From Lewinellaceae bacterium (GTDB lineage Bacteria; Bacteroidota; Bacteroidia; Chitinophagales; Saprospiraceae): a stretch of DNA of 64,000 bases. Of this stretch, positions 24,051 to 32,923 are shown in pieces. The stretch covers positions 124,001 through 188,000 of the forward strand of contig JACJYA010000003.1 of NCBI GenBank assembly GCA_020636315.1, written 5' to 3'. Below the pieces are notes generated by a model that saw nothing but the letters and a program-made list of their open reading frames with translations, did no database searches and was not told the DNA's origin. Position numbers and translations under genes: made by a program. Numbering within the stretch: the stretch's first letter is position 1; each line of letters begins with the position of its first letter.

Positions 24051-25430
24051 ATGACACATACGGCAATCTTCGACATCGGCAAGACCAACAAGAAGTTCTT
24101 TATTTTTGACGAGCAGTTCAGGGAGGTTTACCGTTCTTATACCCGGATGGAAGAAATGGAGGATGAAGATGGCTTTCCCTGTGACAACCTCGCCCAGCTC
24201 ACCGATTGGATGAAGGCTACTTTCCGGCAGGCTTTCGCTCGTCCTGAATTCGATATCCGGCGCCTCAATTTTTCTACCTACGGCGCATCTTTTGTCCACC
24301 TGGATCAGGAAGGAAAACCGGTTTCGCCACTCTACAACTACCTCAAACCCTTCCCGGAAAGCCTGTCGGCGGATTTTTTCGAACGCTACGGCCCAGCTGA
24401 TGAATGGGCTGCTCAAACTGCATCTCCGGCCATGGGCATGCTCAACTCGGGGTTGCAGTTGTACTGGCTTAAACACCGGCGCCCGGAAGCCTATTCCCGC
24501 ATACACCGGTCGCTGCACCTCCCCCAGTATTGTACTTTTATATTCTCCGGGGAATACGCCAGCGAATACACCAGCATAGGCTGCCATACCGGTATCTGGA
24601 ATTTTCAGGGGAAAGATTACCATCACTGGGTATATGAGGAGGATATCGGCCGGCTCCTGCCGCCAATCCACCCCACAACAACCGCTTTCGAAACCACCAT
24701 TGAAGGAAAAAGGGTTAAGGTAGGCGTGGGCATCCATGACAGTTCCGCCGCGTTGCTGCCCTATATCATTGCCAATTCCGAACCATTCCTGCTCATTTCC
24801 ACCGGCACCTGGAGCATCACCCTCAACCCCTACAGCCAGGATAACCTGAGTGTTCAGGACCTGCGCAAAGATTGCCTTAGCTATCTTCGCGTGGACGGAT
24901 TGCCCGTGAGAGCCGCCCGCCTTTTTCTGGGCAACGAATACAAGATCTGGGTTAAAAAACTTGCAGTTCACTTTCAGCGCCCCTACGATAGCCACCGGCA
25001 GGTTAAACCAAACCCCAAAATACTGGAACAACTGGAACGGATACAGGAACCGGTGTTTCATTGGGAAAGCATCAACCTGCCGGGGCATGAAAAACCCTCA
25101 GGCAAAGAAACCGAACTAAGCACCTTCACTTCCTACGAAGAAGCCTATCATCAACTGATCAAAGAACTGGCCGAACTGCAGATCTCCACATTACATCTGG
25201 CCCGGGGAAATACCGATATCAAAAAAATATACATCGACGGGGGCTTTGTCGATAACGAGCTATTTTTGCAGCTTCTGGCCCAGCGTTTAAATAAACAGGA
25301 ACTGATAAAAACCGAGTCTCCACTCGGTTCGGCTCTAGGAGCAGCCATGGCCGTCCACAACCGGGCCATTGAGCCGGATTTCCTGCTGAAAAACTTTGCT
25401 TTACAGAAACAAAAAGCCATCCACCAGTGA
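24051..25430 (+). CDS. rhaB: L-rhamnulokinase (FGGY family)
   Basis: This is a 459-residue kinase of the FGGY carbohydrate kinase fold. The N-terminal phosphate-binding loop is AIFDIGKTNKKFF, a middle segment reads FLLISTGTWSITLNP, and the C-terminal ATPase lobe has KKIYIDGGFVDNELFLQLLA and GSALGAAMAVH. It phosphorylates L-rhamnulose at the 1 position with ATP, which makes the substrate of the aldolase domain upstream. The family also covers fuculose and xylulose kinases, so the specific substrate is inferred from the operon. Its last codons overlap the lutA start by four bases (ATGA at 25427-25430), indicating translational coupling to the lactate-oxidation genes. Confidence 0.88.
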   Translation: MTHTAIFDIGKTNKKFFIFDEQFREVYRSYTRMEEMEDEDGFPCDNLAQLTDWMKATFRQAFARPEFDIRRLNFSTYGASFVHLDQEGKPVSPLYNYLKPFPESLSADFFERYGPADEWAAQTASPAMGMLNSGLQLYWLKHRRPEAYSRIHRSLHLPQYCTFIFSGEYASEYTSIGCHTGIWNFQGKDYHHWVYEEDIGRLLPPIHPTTTAFETTIEGKRVKVGVGIHDSSAALLPYIIANSEPFLLISTGTWSITLNPYSQDNLSVQDLRKDCLSYLRVDGLPVRAARLFLGNEYKIWVKKLAVHFQRPYDSHRQVKPNPKILEQLERIQEPVFHWESINLPGHEKPSGKETELSTFTSYEEAYHQLIKELAELQISTLHLARGNTDIKKIYIDGGFVDNELFLQLLAQRLNKQELIKTESPLGSALGAAMAVHNRAIEPDFLLKNFALQKQKAIHQ

Positions 25431-26167
25431 AAGTAGGTTTATTCATTCCCTGTTACATTGACCAATTCTATCCCCAGGTAGGCATTTCCACCCTGGAATT
25501 GCTGGAAAAACTGGGCTGCGAAGTAGAATACCCCACCGGCCAGGCCTGCTGCGGCCAACCTATGGCCAATACCGGATGTGAAGAGGATGCTGTAGCGGCC
25601 TACCATCATTTCGTCGAATTGTTTCAAACCTATGAGTACATCGTTGCCCCCTCCGGCAGCTGTGTTTACCACGTCCGCAAACACTACGACATCATCGGGC
25701 AGACGGAGGAAGTTCGGAAAGTCAGAAAAAACACCCTCGACCTCAGCGAGTTTCTCCTCGATATCCTGAAAATCAAATCGCTCGACAGCCGTTTTCCTCA
25801 CAAAGTCGGCCTGCACCAGAGCTGCCACGGATTGAGAGGCCTCCGCCTGGGAACGGGTTCGGAGAGGGTGCTGGAAAGCAGCTCTAAACTGGATACGCTG
25901 CTGCGCATGGTCGATGGCCTCGAACTGGTGGAACTAACCCGGGCCGATGAATGCTGCGGGTTTGGCGGCACCTTTGCCATCAACGAACCGGCGATTTCAG
26001 CCAAGATGGGCAAAGACCGCATCGCCGACCATGAAAGCAAAGGAGTGGAGGTCATTACCGCCGGCGATATGTCCTGCCTGATGCACCTGGAGGGCATTCT
26101 ACGGCGGCAGAATAAAGGGATGAAAGTAAAACACATCGCTGAAATACTAAACGGAACCCAGCTATGA
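25427..26167 (+). CDS. lutA: L-lactate utilization protein LutA (Fe-S, CCG domains)
   Basis: This 246-residue protein has two cysteine-rich CCG domains: GQACCGQPMAN near 40, with CVYHV, and HQSCHG followed by DECCGFGGTFA near 180. It corresponds to LutA/LldE, one of three subunits of the cytoplasmic, iron-sulfur-dependent L-lactate oxidizing complex that yields pyruvate. It overlaps rhaB by four bases at its start and lutB by four bases at its end, so translation of the group is coupled. Placing it directly after the kinase means lactate made from rhamnose is processed by the same transcript. Confidence 0.93.
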   Translation: MKVGLFIPCYIDQFYPQVGISTLELLEKLGCEVEYPTGQACCGQPMANTGCEEDAVAAYHHFVELFQTYEYIVAPSGSCVYHVRKHYDIIGQTEEVRKVRKNTLDLSEFLLDILKIKSLDSRFPHKVGLHQSCHGLRGLRLGTGSERVLESSSKLDTLLRMVDGLELVELTRADECCGFGGTFAINEPAISAKMGKDRIADHESKGVEVITAGDMSCLMHLEGILRRQNKGMKVKHIAEILNGTQL

Positions 26168-27534
26168 AAGAACATGCACAGAAGTCCGCGGAATTCATAA
26201 GGGATGAAAGCCGTACAGACTGGCACGATGAGGCGCTGTGGTTCGTTCGCTCCAAAAGGGATAGAGCCGCCCACAGCATTGCGGAGTGGGAGCAACTGCG
26301 GGAACTGGCTTCTCAGGTAAAAGACAATGTGCTTGCCCACCTGGATCAGTATCTCGAACAATTCGAGGCCAATGCGCAGCGCAACGGGGTACATGTCCAC
26401 TGGGCGGCCGATGCGGCTGAGCACAACCGGATCGTTCACAGCATTCTGGAAAAACACAATGTACAGCGCCTGGTAAAGAGCAAATCCATGCTGACGGAAG
26501 AATGCCACCTGAATGAATACCTGACAGAAAGAGGAGTAGAAGTGGTGGATACCGACCTCGGAGAGCGGATCATTCAGCTCAAGGAAGAACCGCCCAGCCA
26601 TATCGTTATGCCGGCCATTCACCTGAAGAAGGAAGAGGTCGGAGAACTGTTTCACCAAAAGCTGCATACTGAAAAAGGGGCCTCTGACCCCCAATATCTA
26701 ACAGAAGCTGCCCGGCAGCACCTGCGACAGAAGTTCCTGGCTGCAGGGGCCGCCATCACGGGCGTCAATTTTGCCGTTGCCGAAACGGGAGGCGTGGTGG
26801 TATGCACCAATGAGGGAAATGCAGACATGGGAGTACACCTCGCTCCGGTACAGATCCATTGCATGGGAATTGAAAAAATCATTCCCAGGGCCGAACACCT
26901 GGGTATTTTCACCCGCCTGCTGGCCCGCAGCGCAACCGGGCAACCCATAACGATCTATACTTCCCATTATCACCGGCCAAAGGTGAACGGCGAGATGCAC
27001 ATCGTCATCGTCGATAACGGGCGCACCACCCAACTGGGCAGGGCCGACTTCCGCAACTCCCTCAAATGCATCCGATGCGGCGCCTGTATGAATACCTGCC
27101 CGATCTACCGCCGCAGCGGAGGGCACAGCTACGGCTATACCATCCCCGGCCCCATCGGCTCTATCCTGACCCCGGGTATCGACCTGAAAAAGTACAGCGG
27201 GCTGCCGTTTGCCTCTACGCTCTGCGGGTCCTGTTCTGATGTCTGCCCGGTCAAGATCAATATCCACGAACAACTCTACCGGTGGAGGCAGGTAATCGTC
27301 AGAGAAGGCCATTTGCCCCCGGCAAAAAGGCAGGGCATGAAATGGGCAGGCAAAGTGTTAAGCAATCCGGGCTGGTACAACTCACTCGGCAAACTCACTC
27401 GCTGGGCCCTGCGGCAGCTGCCCCGCCCCTTCCTGTACAACAGCTTCAATGAATGGGGCAGAGACAGGGAATTGCCCCAACCGCCCAGGCAGAGTTTCAA
27501 GGAATGGTACCAAAACAAAAAAACTGAAAAATGA
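26164..27534 (+). CDS. lutB: L-lactate utilization iron-sulfur protein LutB
   Basis: This 456-residue protein has an N-terminal LUD-type domain (SKSMLTEECHLNEYL, GVNFAVAETGGVVVCTNEGN) and a C-terminal ferredoxin-like part with two four-cysteine clusters: CIRCGACMNTCPIY and CGSCSDVCPVKI. It corresponds to LutB/LldF, the electron-transferring subunit. It overlaps lutA and lutC by four bases each (ATGA). Electrons from lactate would pass through these clusters to the quinone pool, though the acceptor cannot be read from sequence. Length and motifs are complete. Confidence 0.94.
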   Translation: MKEHAQKSAEFIRDESRTDWHDEALWFVRSKRDRAAHSIAEWEQLRELASQVKDNVLAHLDQYLEQFEANAQRNGVHVHWAADAAEHNRIVHSILEKHNVQRLVKSKSMLTEECHLNEYLTERGVEVVDTDLGERIIQLKEEPPSHIVMPAIHLKKEEVGELFHQKLHTEKGASDPQYLTEAARQHLRQKFLAAGAAITGVNFAVAETGGVVVCTNEGNADMGVHLAPVQIHCMGIEKIIPRAEHLGIFTRLLARSATGQPITIYTSHYHRPKVNGEMHIVIVDNGRTTQLGRADFRNSLKCIRCGACMNTCPIYRRSGGHSYGYTIPGPIGSILTPGIDLKKYSGLPFASTLCGSCSDVCPVKINIHEQLYRWRQVIVREGHLPPAKRQGMKWAGKVLSNPGWYNSLGKLTRWALRQLPRPFLYNSFNEWGRDRELPQPPRQSFKEWYQNKKTEK

Positions 27535-28124
27535 GCAAAAACGAAATACTGGCAGCCATTCGCAGGAACAAACCTACCGGGGCGGTACTGCCCTCCATCC
27601 CTACCTTTCCTGAAGGTAAGGCCTCCCCGGTTGTCACTTTCATCACAATGGTGGAAACCGGAGGAGGGCAGGTGATCCGGGCTTCCGGGCCCGGGGCCCT
27701 GCAGGCGGCCATCGAAAACCGCTTCCCCGACGCGAAGCGTATAGCTTCGCCCATTCCAGGTGTAAAGTCCAACGTCGCCCTGGGTGCAATCCACTCCCCT
27801 TCCGAACTTGAGCCGGTTGACGTAGCGGTGATCAGCGGGCGGCTGGGCGTAGCCGAAAACGGCGCGATTTGGGTGACGGAAGAAGACTGCATTCACCGGG
27901 TGCTTCCTTTCATTACCCAGCATTTGTTCCTCCTTCTGGATGAGGCTGCCATCGTACACAACATGCACCAGGCCTATGAACAGATACAGGTGGATGCTTC
28001 CGGTTTCGGCCTGTTCATTGCCGGGCCTTCCAAAACGGCTGATATCGAACAATCGCTGGTCATCGGAGCACAGGGAGCCCGCAGCCTGACCGTCGTTCTG
28101 GAACCGCCCCTTACAAGTGGCTAA
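27531..28124 (+). CDS. lutC: L-lactate utilization protein LutC (LUD domain)
   Basis: This 197-residue LUD-domain protein is the third lactate-oxidation subunit (LutC/LldG). Typical segments are VDVAVISGRLGVAENGAIW, GFGLFIAGPSKTADIEQSL and GAQGARSLTVVL. The glycine-rich GPSKTADIEQ-type motif is the family hallmark. It overlaps lutB by four bases and is followed 18 bases later by the transporter gene. It acts with LutA and LutB to oxidize L-lactate to pyruvate. Confidence 0.93.
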   Translation: MSKNEILAAIRRNKPTGAVLPSIPTFPEGKASPVVTFITMVETGGGQVIRASGPGALQAAIENRFPDAKRIASPIPGVKSNVALGAIHSPSELEPVDVAVISGRLGVAENGAIWVTEEDCIHRVLPFITQHLFLLLDEAAIVHNMHQAYEQIQVDASGFGLFIAGPSKTADIEQSLVIGAQGARSLTVVLEPPLTSG

Positions 28125-28142
28125 AAAGAAAAACCAACGACT

Positions 28143-29552
28143 ATGATACTCGACAAACTAACCGCACGCCTGAAAAGCGTTCAGGAATATGAAAAAGAGC
28201 CTGTTCCGGCTTCCAGGCACAAGAGCTGGCGGAGCTTTCTGGGCATGTACGCCGGGGAACATACGGCCGGGACCGAATTCGTTATCGGCCCACTATTTGT
28301 CGCCCATGGGGCAAGCGCCGGTGACCTGGCCTTCGGCCTGCTCGTCGGCAACCTGCTCGCCGTGCTGAGCTGGGCTTTCCTTTGCGCGCCCATCGCCGTA
28401 AAGGAACGCATCACGCTGTACTACAAGCTCGAAAAGATCTGCGGCAAGAACCTCACCGTGGTTTACAATCTGGTCAACGCCCTGATGTTCTGCTTCCTGG
28501 CCGGGTCCATGATCGCCGTTTCGGCCACAGCGGTGGGCATTCCCTTTGACATTCCCCTGGCAAAACTGACCGACTGGCTGCCCTCCCACGTGTCATGGGT
28601 CATAATCGTCCTGGCGGTGGGCACCGTGACAACCCTGGTCGCCACCCTGGGCTACGAGCAGGTCTCCCGTTTCGCCAATATCGCTTCCCCCTGGATGATC
28701 CTCGTTTTTCTGGCGGCTGCCATCGCCGTATTGCCTGAACTTGGCGTCAAAAGTATTGCAGACTTCTGGCCGGCAGCTGAATCGAAAATATGGACGGGAG
28801 TGCCTCTGGAAGGCCAGTCCAAATTTACCTTCTGGCACGTCATGTTCTTTGCCTGGTTCTGCAATATGGCCATGCACATCGGGATGGCGGACCTGTCCAT
28901 CTTCCGGTATGCCAAAAGCTGGAAAGCAGGGTTTACTTCCGCCGGCGGCATGTACGTCGGCCATTATTTTGCATGGCTGGCCTCCGGTATCCTGTACGCC
29001 GTTTTCCTGCAAAAAAGCCAGAACAGCCTGGAATTCGCGCCCGGCCCCATTGCTTACTATGCCGCCGGCATCACCGGGGCTTTCTGTGTGATCATTGCCG
29101 GCTGGACGACGGCCAACCCGACGATCTACCGGGCGGGCCTGGCCGTACAGGCGATCATCCCCAACTCGAAAACGTGGAAAGTAACGCTGATCGTCGGCCT
29201 GGTCACTACAACTGCCGCCTGTTTTCCGGCACTGGTGATGCGGCTGCTCGATTTCGTCGCCCTTTATGGCCTGGTGCTGATGCCCATGGGAGCAGTGATC
29301 TTCATCGATTTTTATATACTTCCGAGACTGGGGTTGAAAAGCGACTTTGCCGAGAAAGCCGGCATCGGGATCAACTGGGCAGCCGCCGGCACCTGGATAT
29401 TCACCCTGGCCGCCTGCCTGTTCATCAATTTTTCCTTCGGGGTGGAGATCTTCTTCCTCGGCCTTCCCGGCTGGTTTGTCGCCGTGGTTTTATACATCGG
29501 GCTGAGCTATCTGTTCCAACCTTCCAAACAATTAAAACCCAACCTGTCATGA
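28143..29552 (+). CDS. NCS1-like membrane transporter, candidate rhamnose or lactate carrier
   Basis: This 469-residue protein has about 12 membrane helices and resembles the nucleobase:cation symporter-1 (purine-cytosine permease) fold. Signs are the early SFLGMYAGEHTAGTEFVIGP region, LAFGLLVGNLLAVLSWAFL, and a conserved helix with MHIGMADLSIFRYAKSWK. It lies inside the rhamnose operon, which contains no RhaT, MFS or ABC importer. The simplest inference is that it imports L-rhamnose, or moves lactate or another pathway product. That would be a departure from known NCS1 substrates, so the substrate is open. It ends in a four-base overlap (ATGA) with a tiny membrane protein gene. Confidence 0.75.
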   Translation: MILDKLTARLKSVQEYEKEPVPASRHKSWRSFLGMYAGEHTAGTEFVIGPLFVAHGASAGDLAFGLLVGNLLAVLSWAFLCAPIAVKERITLYYKLEKICGKNLTVVYNLVNALMFCFLAGSMIAVSATAVGIPFDIPLAKLTDWLPSHVSWVIIVLAVGTVTTLVATLGYEQVSRFANIASPWMILVFLAAAIAVLPELGVKSIADFWPAAESKIWTGVPLEGQSKFTFWHVMFFAWFCNMAMHIGMADLSIFRYAKSWKAGFTSAGGMYVGHYFAWLASGILYAVFLQKSQNSLEFAPGPIAYYAAGITGAFCVIIAGWTTANPTIYRAGLAVQAIIPNSKTWKVTLIVGLVTTTAACFPALVMRLLDFVALYGLVLMPMGAVIFIDFYILPRLGLKSDFAEKAGIGINWAAAGTWIFTLAACLFINFSFGVEIFFLGLPGWFVAVVLYIGLSYLFQPSKQLKPNLS

Positions 29553-29722
29553 AAAGAACGTTAACCGGAATACTCGCCATCAGCGGTTTGGCCCTCACGC
29601 TCCTGCCATCCATGCTCGTTTTCTCCGGCGCCATTTCAACTCAAACCAACAAATGGCTCATGGGGATCGGCATGGTGCTCTGGTTCACTATGGCTCCCTT
29701 CTGGATCAGGCGGGCACGGTGA
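29549..29722 (+). CDS. Small two-helix membrane protein (57 aa)
   Basis: The ATG at 29549 overlaps the transporter stop (ATGA). The 57 residues start MKRTLTGILAISGLALTLL and end WFTMAPFWIRRAR, with two hydrophobic helices (about 5-25 and 34-52) and basic ends. No family is recognised. The tight coupling suggests a small accessory subunit of the NCS1-like transporter. It is too short to be found by simple length cut-offs and sits in the tail of a longer shadow frame. Confidence 0.7.
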   Translation: MKRTLTGILAISGLALTLLPSMLVFSGAISTQTNKWLMGIGMVLWFTMAPFWIRRAR

Positions 29723-29790
29723 TATGAGGGCAAAATCTCTGTGGTTTTGGGTATGTCAAGAGATAAAATAAAAGTCTAATCCACTCCTGT

Positions 29791-31251
29791 ATGAAGACTC
29801 TACGGCTTCTCAATCCATTTTTATTTTTCCCGGCAATAGCACTGCTCTTTGCTGTTTCTTCCTGCACTGGCAATGGCAGCCCGGATGATATTCACAACAT
29901 ATCCTCCGATAAGCCCAATATCATCTTTATCATGGCGGACGACCTGGGCTATGGAGATCTGGGTTCCTACGGCCAGAAAGTCATTCAAACGCCGCACCTG
30001 GACAAAATGGCGGCAGAGGGCATGCGTTTTACCCAGTGTTATGCCGGGTCAACAGTTTGTGCGCCCTCCCGCTCCGTGCTGATGACCGGGCAGCACACCG
30101 GGCACACTACCGTAAGAGGAAATAACGGCGTGGGAGGGGTAATCGGACTGGGAGGGGCCCCAGGCAGGATCCCGCTTCAAGCCCGGGATACGACCGTTGC
30201 CGAAGTGCTCAAAAGCACGGGCTACGTTACCGGCATGGCCGGCAAATGGGGGCTGGGCGAACCGGGTACTGAGGGCGAGCCAGGAAAACAGGGTTTCGAT
30301 GAGTTCCTGGGCTTTCTCAACCAGCGCCTTGCGCACAACTACTATCCCGAATTCATCTGGAAGGATACCACAAAGGTGATGCTCGAAGGCAACAAAAACG
30401 GGAAGGAGAAGGAATATGTACACAACTTATTCACAGAATTTGCCCTCAAATTCATCCGGAGACATACGGAAGCGCCCTTTTTCCTCTACCTGCCATATAC
30501 CATCCCCCACGATGAATATGAGATCCCCAGCCTGGAGCCTTATGCTGACAGTACGCACTGGACCCACGACGAACAGGTTTATGCTGCCATGATCACCCTA
30601 ATGGACCGGGATATCGGGCGGATCTTCACCTTGCTGCAGGACCTGGAGATAGATTCCAACACTATTGTCTTTTTCTGCTCTGACAATGGCGCCGCCCAGT
30701 TTTGGGAAGGGCGCTTCGACAGCTCCGGTGAGTTACGAGGCCGCAAGCGCGATATGTACGAAGGCGGCATCCGCACTCCCATGATCGTCCGGTATCCCGG
30801 AAAGATCCCTGAGGGCGCAGAGAACGATTTGCCCTGGTATTTTGCAGATGTCCTGCCCACCCTGGCCTCCCTTGCGGGAGCTTCCTGCCCTGAAAAAATC
30901 GACGGCATCGACATCAGCCCGGAATTTAGAATGAGTAATTTAGAATGGGAACGCCCTCAGCGCCCATTCTATTGGGAATTTTACGAAAGAGGCTTCCAGC
31001 AGGCGGTTCGCTGGCTCCACTGGAAGGGCGTCCGGCTCTCTTCGGAAGAAGACTGGGAACTCTTCAACCTCGCAGAAGACCCGGCAGAAACCACCAACAT
31101 TGCCAACAATCATCCCGATGTGGTTGCCCGGATCGCCCGGATTGCCGAAGAAGAGCATGTACCTTCTACGTTCTTCCCATTGCCAGGTGAGGGAAAAAAG
31201 AACAAAAAAAGATTGGAATCCGGCTCTACCCCGCCATCATACCGGCATTAA
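29791..31251 (+). CDS. Sulfatase (S1 family), lipoprotein
   Basis: This is a 486-residue arylsulfatase-type enzyme. The signal peptide ends in a lipobox (LLFAVSSC), so it is probably lipid-anchored. The metal-binding start is PNIIFIMADDLGYGDLG, and the activation motif C90-A-P-S-R94 carries the cysteine converted to formylglycine. DNGAAQFW supplies further metal ligands. It removes sulfate esters from a glycan. Its place at the end of the rhamnose arm points to a sulfated rhamnose-bearing polymer, such as an algal rhamnan or ulvan. A maturase was not found in the window. Residues 378-387 are encoded by a heptamer tract and replace a linker that is usually hydrophobic in relatives. Confidence 0.9.
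   Translation: MKTLRLLNPFLFFPAIALLFAVSSCTGNGSPDDIHNISSDKPNIIFIMADDLGYGDLGSYGQKVIQTPHLDKMAAEGMRFTQCYAGSTVCAPSRSVLMTGQHTGHTTVRGNNGVGGVIGLGGAPGRIPLQARDTTVAEVLKSTGYVTGMAGKWGLGEPGTEGEPGKQGFDEFLGFLNQRLAHNYYPEFIWKDTTKVMLEGNKNGKEKEYVHNLFTEFALKFIRRHTEAPFFLYLPYTIPHDEYEIPSLEPYADSTHWTHDEQVYAAMITLMDRDIGRIFTLLQDLEIDSNTIVFFCSDNGAAQFWEGRFDSSGELRGRKRDMYEGGIRTPMIVRYPGKIPEGAENDLPWYFADVLPTLASLAGASCPEKIDGIDISPEFRMSNLEWERPQRPFYWEFYERGFQQAVRWLHWKGVRLSSEEDWELFNLAEDPAETTNIANNHPDVVARIARIAEEEHVPSTFFPLPGEGKKNKKRLESGSTPPSYRH
30922..30949 (+). repeat. Heptamer-period tract inside the sulfatase gene
   Basis: Four 7-base units, GAATTTA GAATGAG TAATTTA GAATGGG, lie inside the coding region and are translated as EFRMSNLEWE. 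The period and AT-rich character match the intergenic heptamer tracts in this window and contrast with the GC-rich code around it. The reading frame is kept. Confidence 0.55.
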
Positions 31252-31322
31252 AGGAACTTTCCTCAAATACAGCCTGGAGATGGTGAGCCCTTGGAGCCAG
31301 GGGGCATAAGGGGGCTGCTTAA

Positions 31323-31361
31323 GGTTTCTGGGTTTCTGGGTTCTGGGTTTCTGGGTTTCAG
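31323..31361. repeat. Octamer tandem repeat (GGTTTCTG) in a gene-free gap
   Basis: Five copies of GGTTTCTG, one lacking a base and the last altered, lie in the 307-base gap between the sulfatase and the amidase gene. Nothing else is recognised in that gap. Confidence 0.75.
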
Positions 31362-31558
31362 AGTGTCCCTGATGACATCCACAAGCTTCTAGGGATTGTT
31401 CAAATAAGTGTGTCTGCCTTACGCTAACCCGCTGGTTTCCAGGGCAACGAGGAACTCAGAAACCAGGAACTATAAACGGTCCCAGCTTCTAACCCCGGCA
31501 GGCTTCCCGCATTACTAAACTCCTAAACCCAACCAAGCTCAAAGCATCCAGAATCTTT

Positions 31559-32194
31559 TCAGCTATTCATAAAATTGATCACCGTACGCACCTGGGCCTC
31601 GGCAAAGCGCTCCACGATCTCATCATCCATTAACAGGCTGGCGTCATCATAGTTGTCGAAAAACAGATGCTCGACCAGCATGGCGGGCATGACGGTGCGG
31701 GTAAGTACAAAAAAGCGGGCTTCCTTATCGTGGTCGTTATCAGAAGTATCGGCACGCATGCTGATCCGGCTTCCCAACAGGTCCTTGACATTATTCCAGT
31801 GAAATTCCGCGATCTTATCCGAAGCAGTGGGGCCGGGAGAGGTATAGACCTCAAAACCCCGGGCAGCGCCGGACCCGGAGGCGTTGGCGTGGTTGGAAAT
31901 GTAAATGCCTTTGCGAAAATTGCGGTAGTACCAGTTGGCCATATCAACCCGGTAGTCCAGGGAAATGTCCACATATTCATGGCTCACCATTATGTTGGAT
32001 ATTCCCAGCTTGTCCAGCTTGGCAGCCACCCGGTTGGTCAAAGTCCGGTTCCATACGCCTTCGTAAAAAAAATGGCCGTCGTGAAAGTTTCCCTGGCTGT
32101 GCTGGTACATCTTGCTGGGAGCCGTAGTATATTTTCCGTTTTTGTCCAGGCCGCCGTGGCCGGCATCGAGAAATACGCAGAAGTTTTCCGTCAT
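31559..32194 (-). CDS. N-acetylmuramoyl-L-alanine amidase (Amidase_3)
   Basis: This is a 211-residue single-domain zinc amidase. The motifs are in the expected order: VFLDAGHGG (first zinc histidine), FFYEGVWNRTL (glutamate ligand), ISNHANASG (second histidine), and PAMLVEHLFFDN with the catalytic glutamate. It cleaves the bond between N-acetylmuramate and the stem peptide. No signal peptide is seen, unlike classical AmiC-type enzymes, so export or a lysis role is unclear. It stands alone on the minus strand, divergent from the FKBP gene. Confidence 0.88.
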   Translation of the reverse strand: MTENFCVFLDAGHGGLDKNGKYTTAPSKMYQHSQGNFHDGHFFYEGVWNRTLTNRVAAKLDKLGISNIMVSHEYVDISLDYRVDMANWYYRNFRKGIYISNHANASGSGAARGFEVYTSPGPTASDKIAEFHWNNVKDLLGSRISMRADTSDNDHDKEARFFVLTRTVMPAMLVEHLFFDNYDDASLLMDDEIVERFAEAQVRTVINFMNS

Positions 32195-32397
32195 GGAGTT
32201 TGTGTTTTGTCTTTTGTCTAAACAGCTAACTGGAGCCGGGCAGGAAAATTGTCAAAACCCCGGTTAATTTGGCAAATTAACAAGAGTTTAGTCAAATTTC
32301 ACACTTCCGGCTGGAAACACTATTTTTTGATGTTAGAGTTTGGTTGCGATTCCAGCGCTTCTATGGATACGCGCCGACAACGATTCCTGTTTCAATT

Positions 32398-32428
32398 TTT
32401 GCGAACTGAAGAAGGGCTGGTATCTTTA
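32398..32428 (+). promoter_or_regulatory. Candidate promoter of FKBP gene
   Basis: TTTG (32398-32401) and TATCTTTA (32421-32428) are separated by exactly 19 bases, the spacing of Bacteroidota TTTG/TAnnTTTG promoters. The last base of the -7 box deviates. The ATG follows 20 bases later. Confidence 0.5.
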
Positions 32429-32448
32429 CCACCAAAAGAACCAAGACT

Positions 32449-32907
32449 ATGAAACAATTACTCTGGATCATTGCCCCCGCCCTTCTGCTGGCCATGGGTT
32501 GCAACAAAAACGACGGGCCGAGCCAGTCAAGTATCGACCAGGAACTGATCGAAAATTACCTGGCGGAGAACCAGCTCGACGCCGAACGCCATTCTTCCGG
32601 CATATACTATATTATCGAAGAGCCCGGAAGCGGAGGTTCTCCCAACGGCAACAGCGAAGTACTGGTGCGCTATAAAGGTTACCTGCTCGACGGCACGGTT
32701 TTCGATGAAACGCCCGGCAGCGATGCCCGCACCTTCTTCCTTTACCAGGTGATCCGGGGCTGGCAGATCGCCATCCCCCTGTTGCAAAAAAATGGCAAAG
32801 GCACCTTTTTCATCCCGTCCGGCCTGGCCTATGGCCCGTTTGAACGTCCGGGCATTCCAGCCAATTCGGTCCTCATCTTTGAAACGGAACTGGTGAACTT
32901 TCAATAA
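32449..32907 (+). CDS. FKBP-type peptidyl-prolyl isomerase, lipoprotein
   Basis: This is a 152-residue protein with a lipoprotein signal (LLLAMGC, C18) and a single FKBP domain from about 55 to 152. The core pattern is VLVRYKGYLLDGTVFDETPG, then VIRGWQIAIPLLQKNGKGTFFIPSGLAYG and IPANSVLIFETELVNF. It helps proline isomerization of exported proteins at the membrane. It may head a short operon with the two genes downstream, which follow after 16 and 1 bases. Confidence 0.92.
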   Translation: MKQLLWIIAPALLLAMGCNKNDGPSQSSIDQELIENYLAENQLDAERHSSGIYYIIEEPGSGGSPNGNSEVLVRYKGYLLDGTVFDETPGSDARTFFLYQVIRGWQIAIPLLQKNGKGTFFIPSGLAYGPFERPGIPANSVLIFETELVNFQ

Positions 32908-32923
32908 AGCCACAGCCCAACTC

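Noticed and set aside
24033..25088. 351-codon minus-strand ORF
   Set aside because: Antisense to rhaB; no recognisable domain.
31559..32194. Prophage or lysis cassette around the amidase
   Set aside because: No holin, integrase, portal or tail genes are nearby; the amidase is a single gene.
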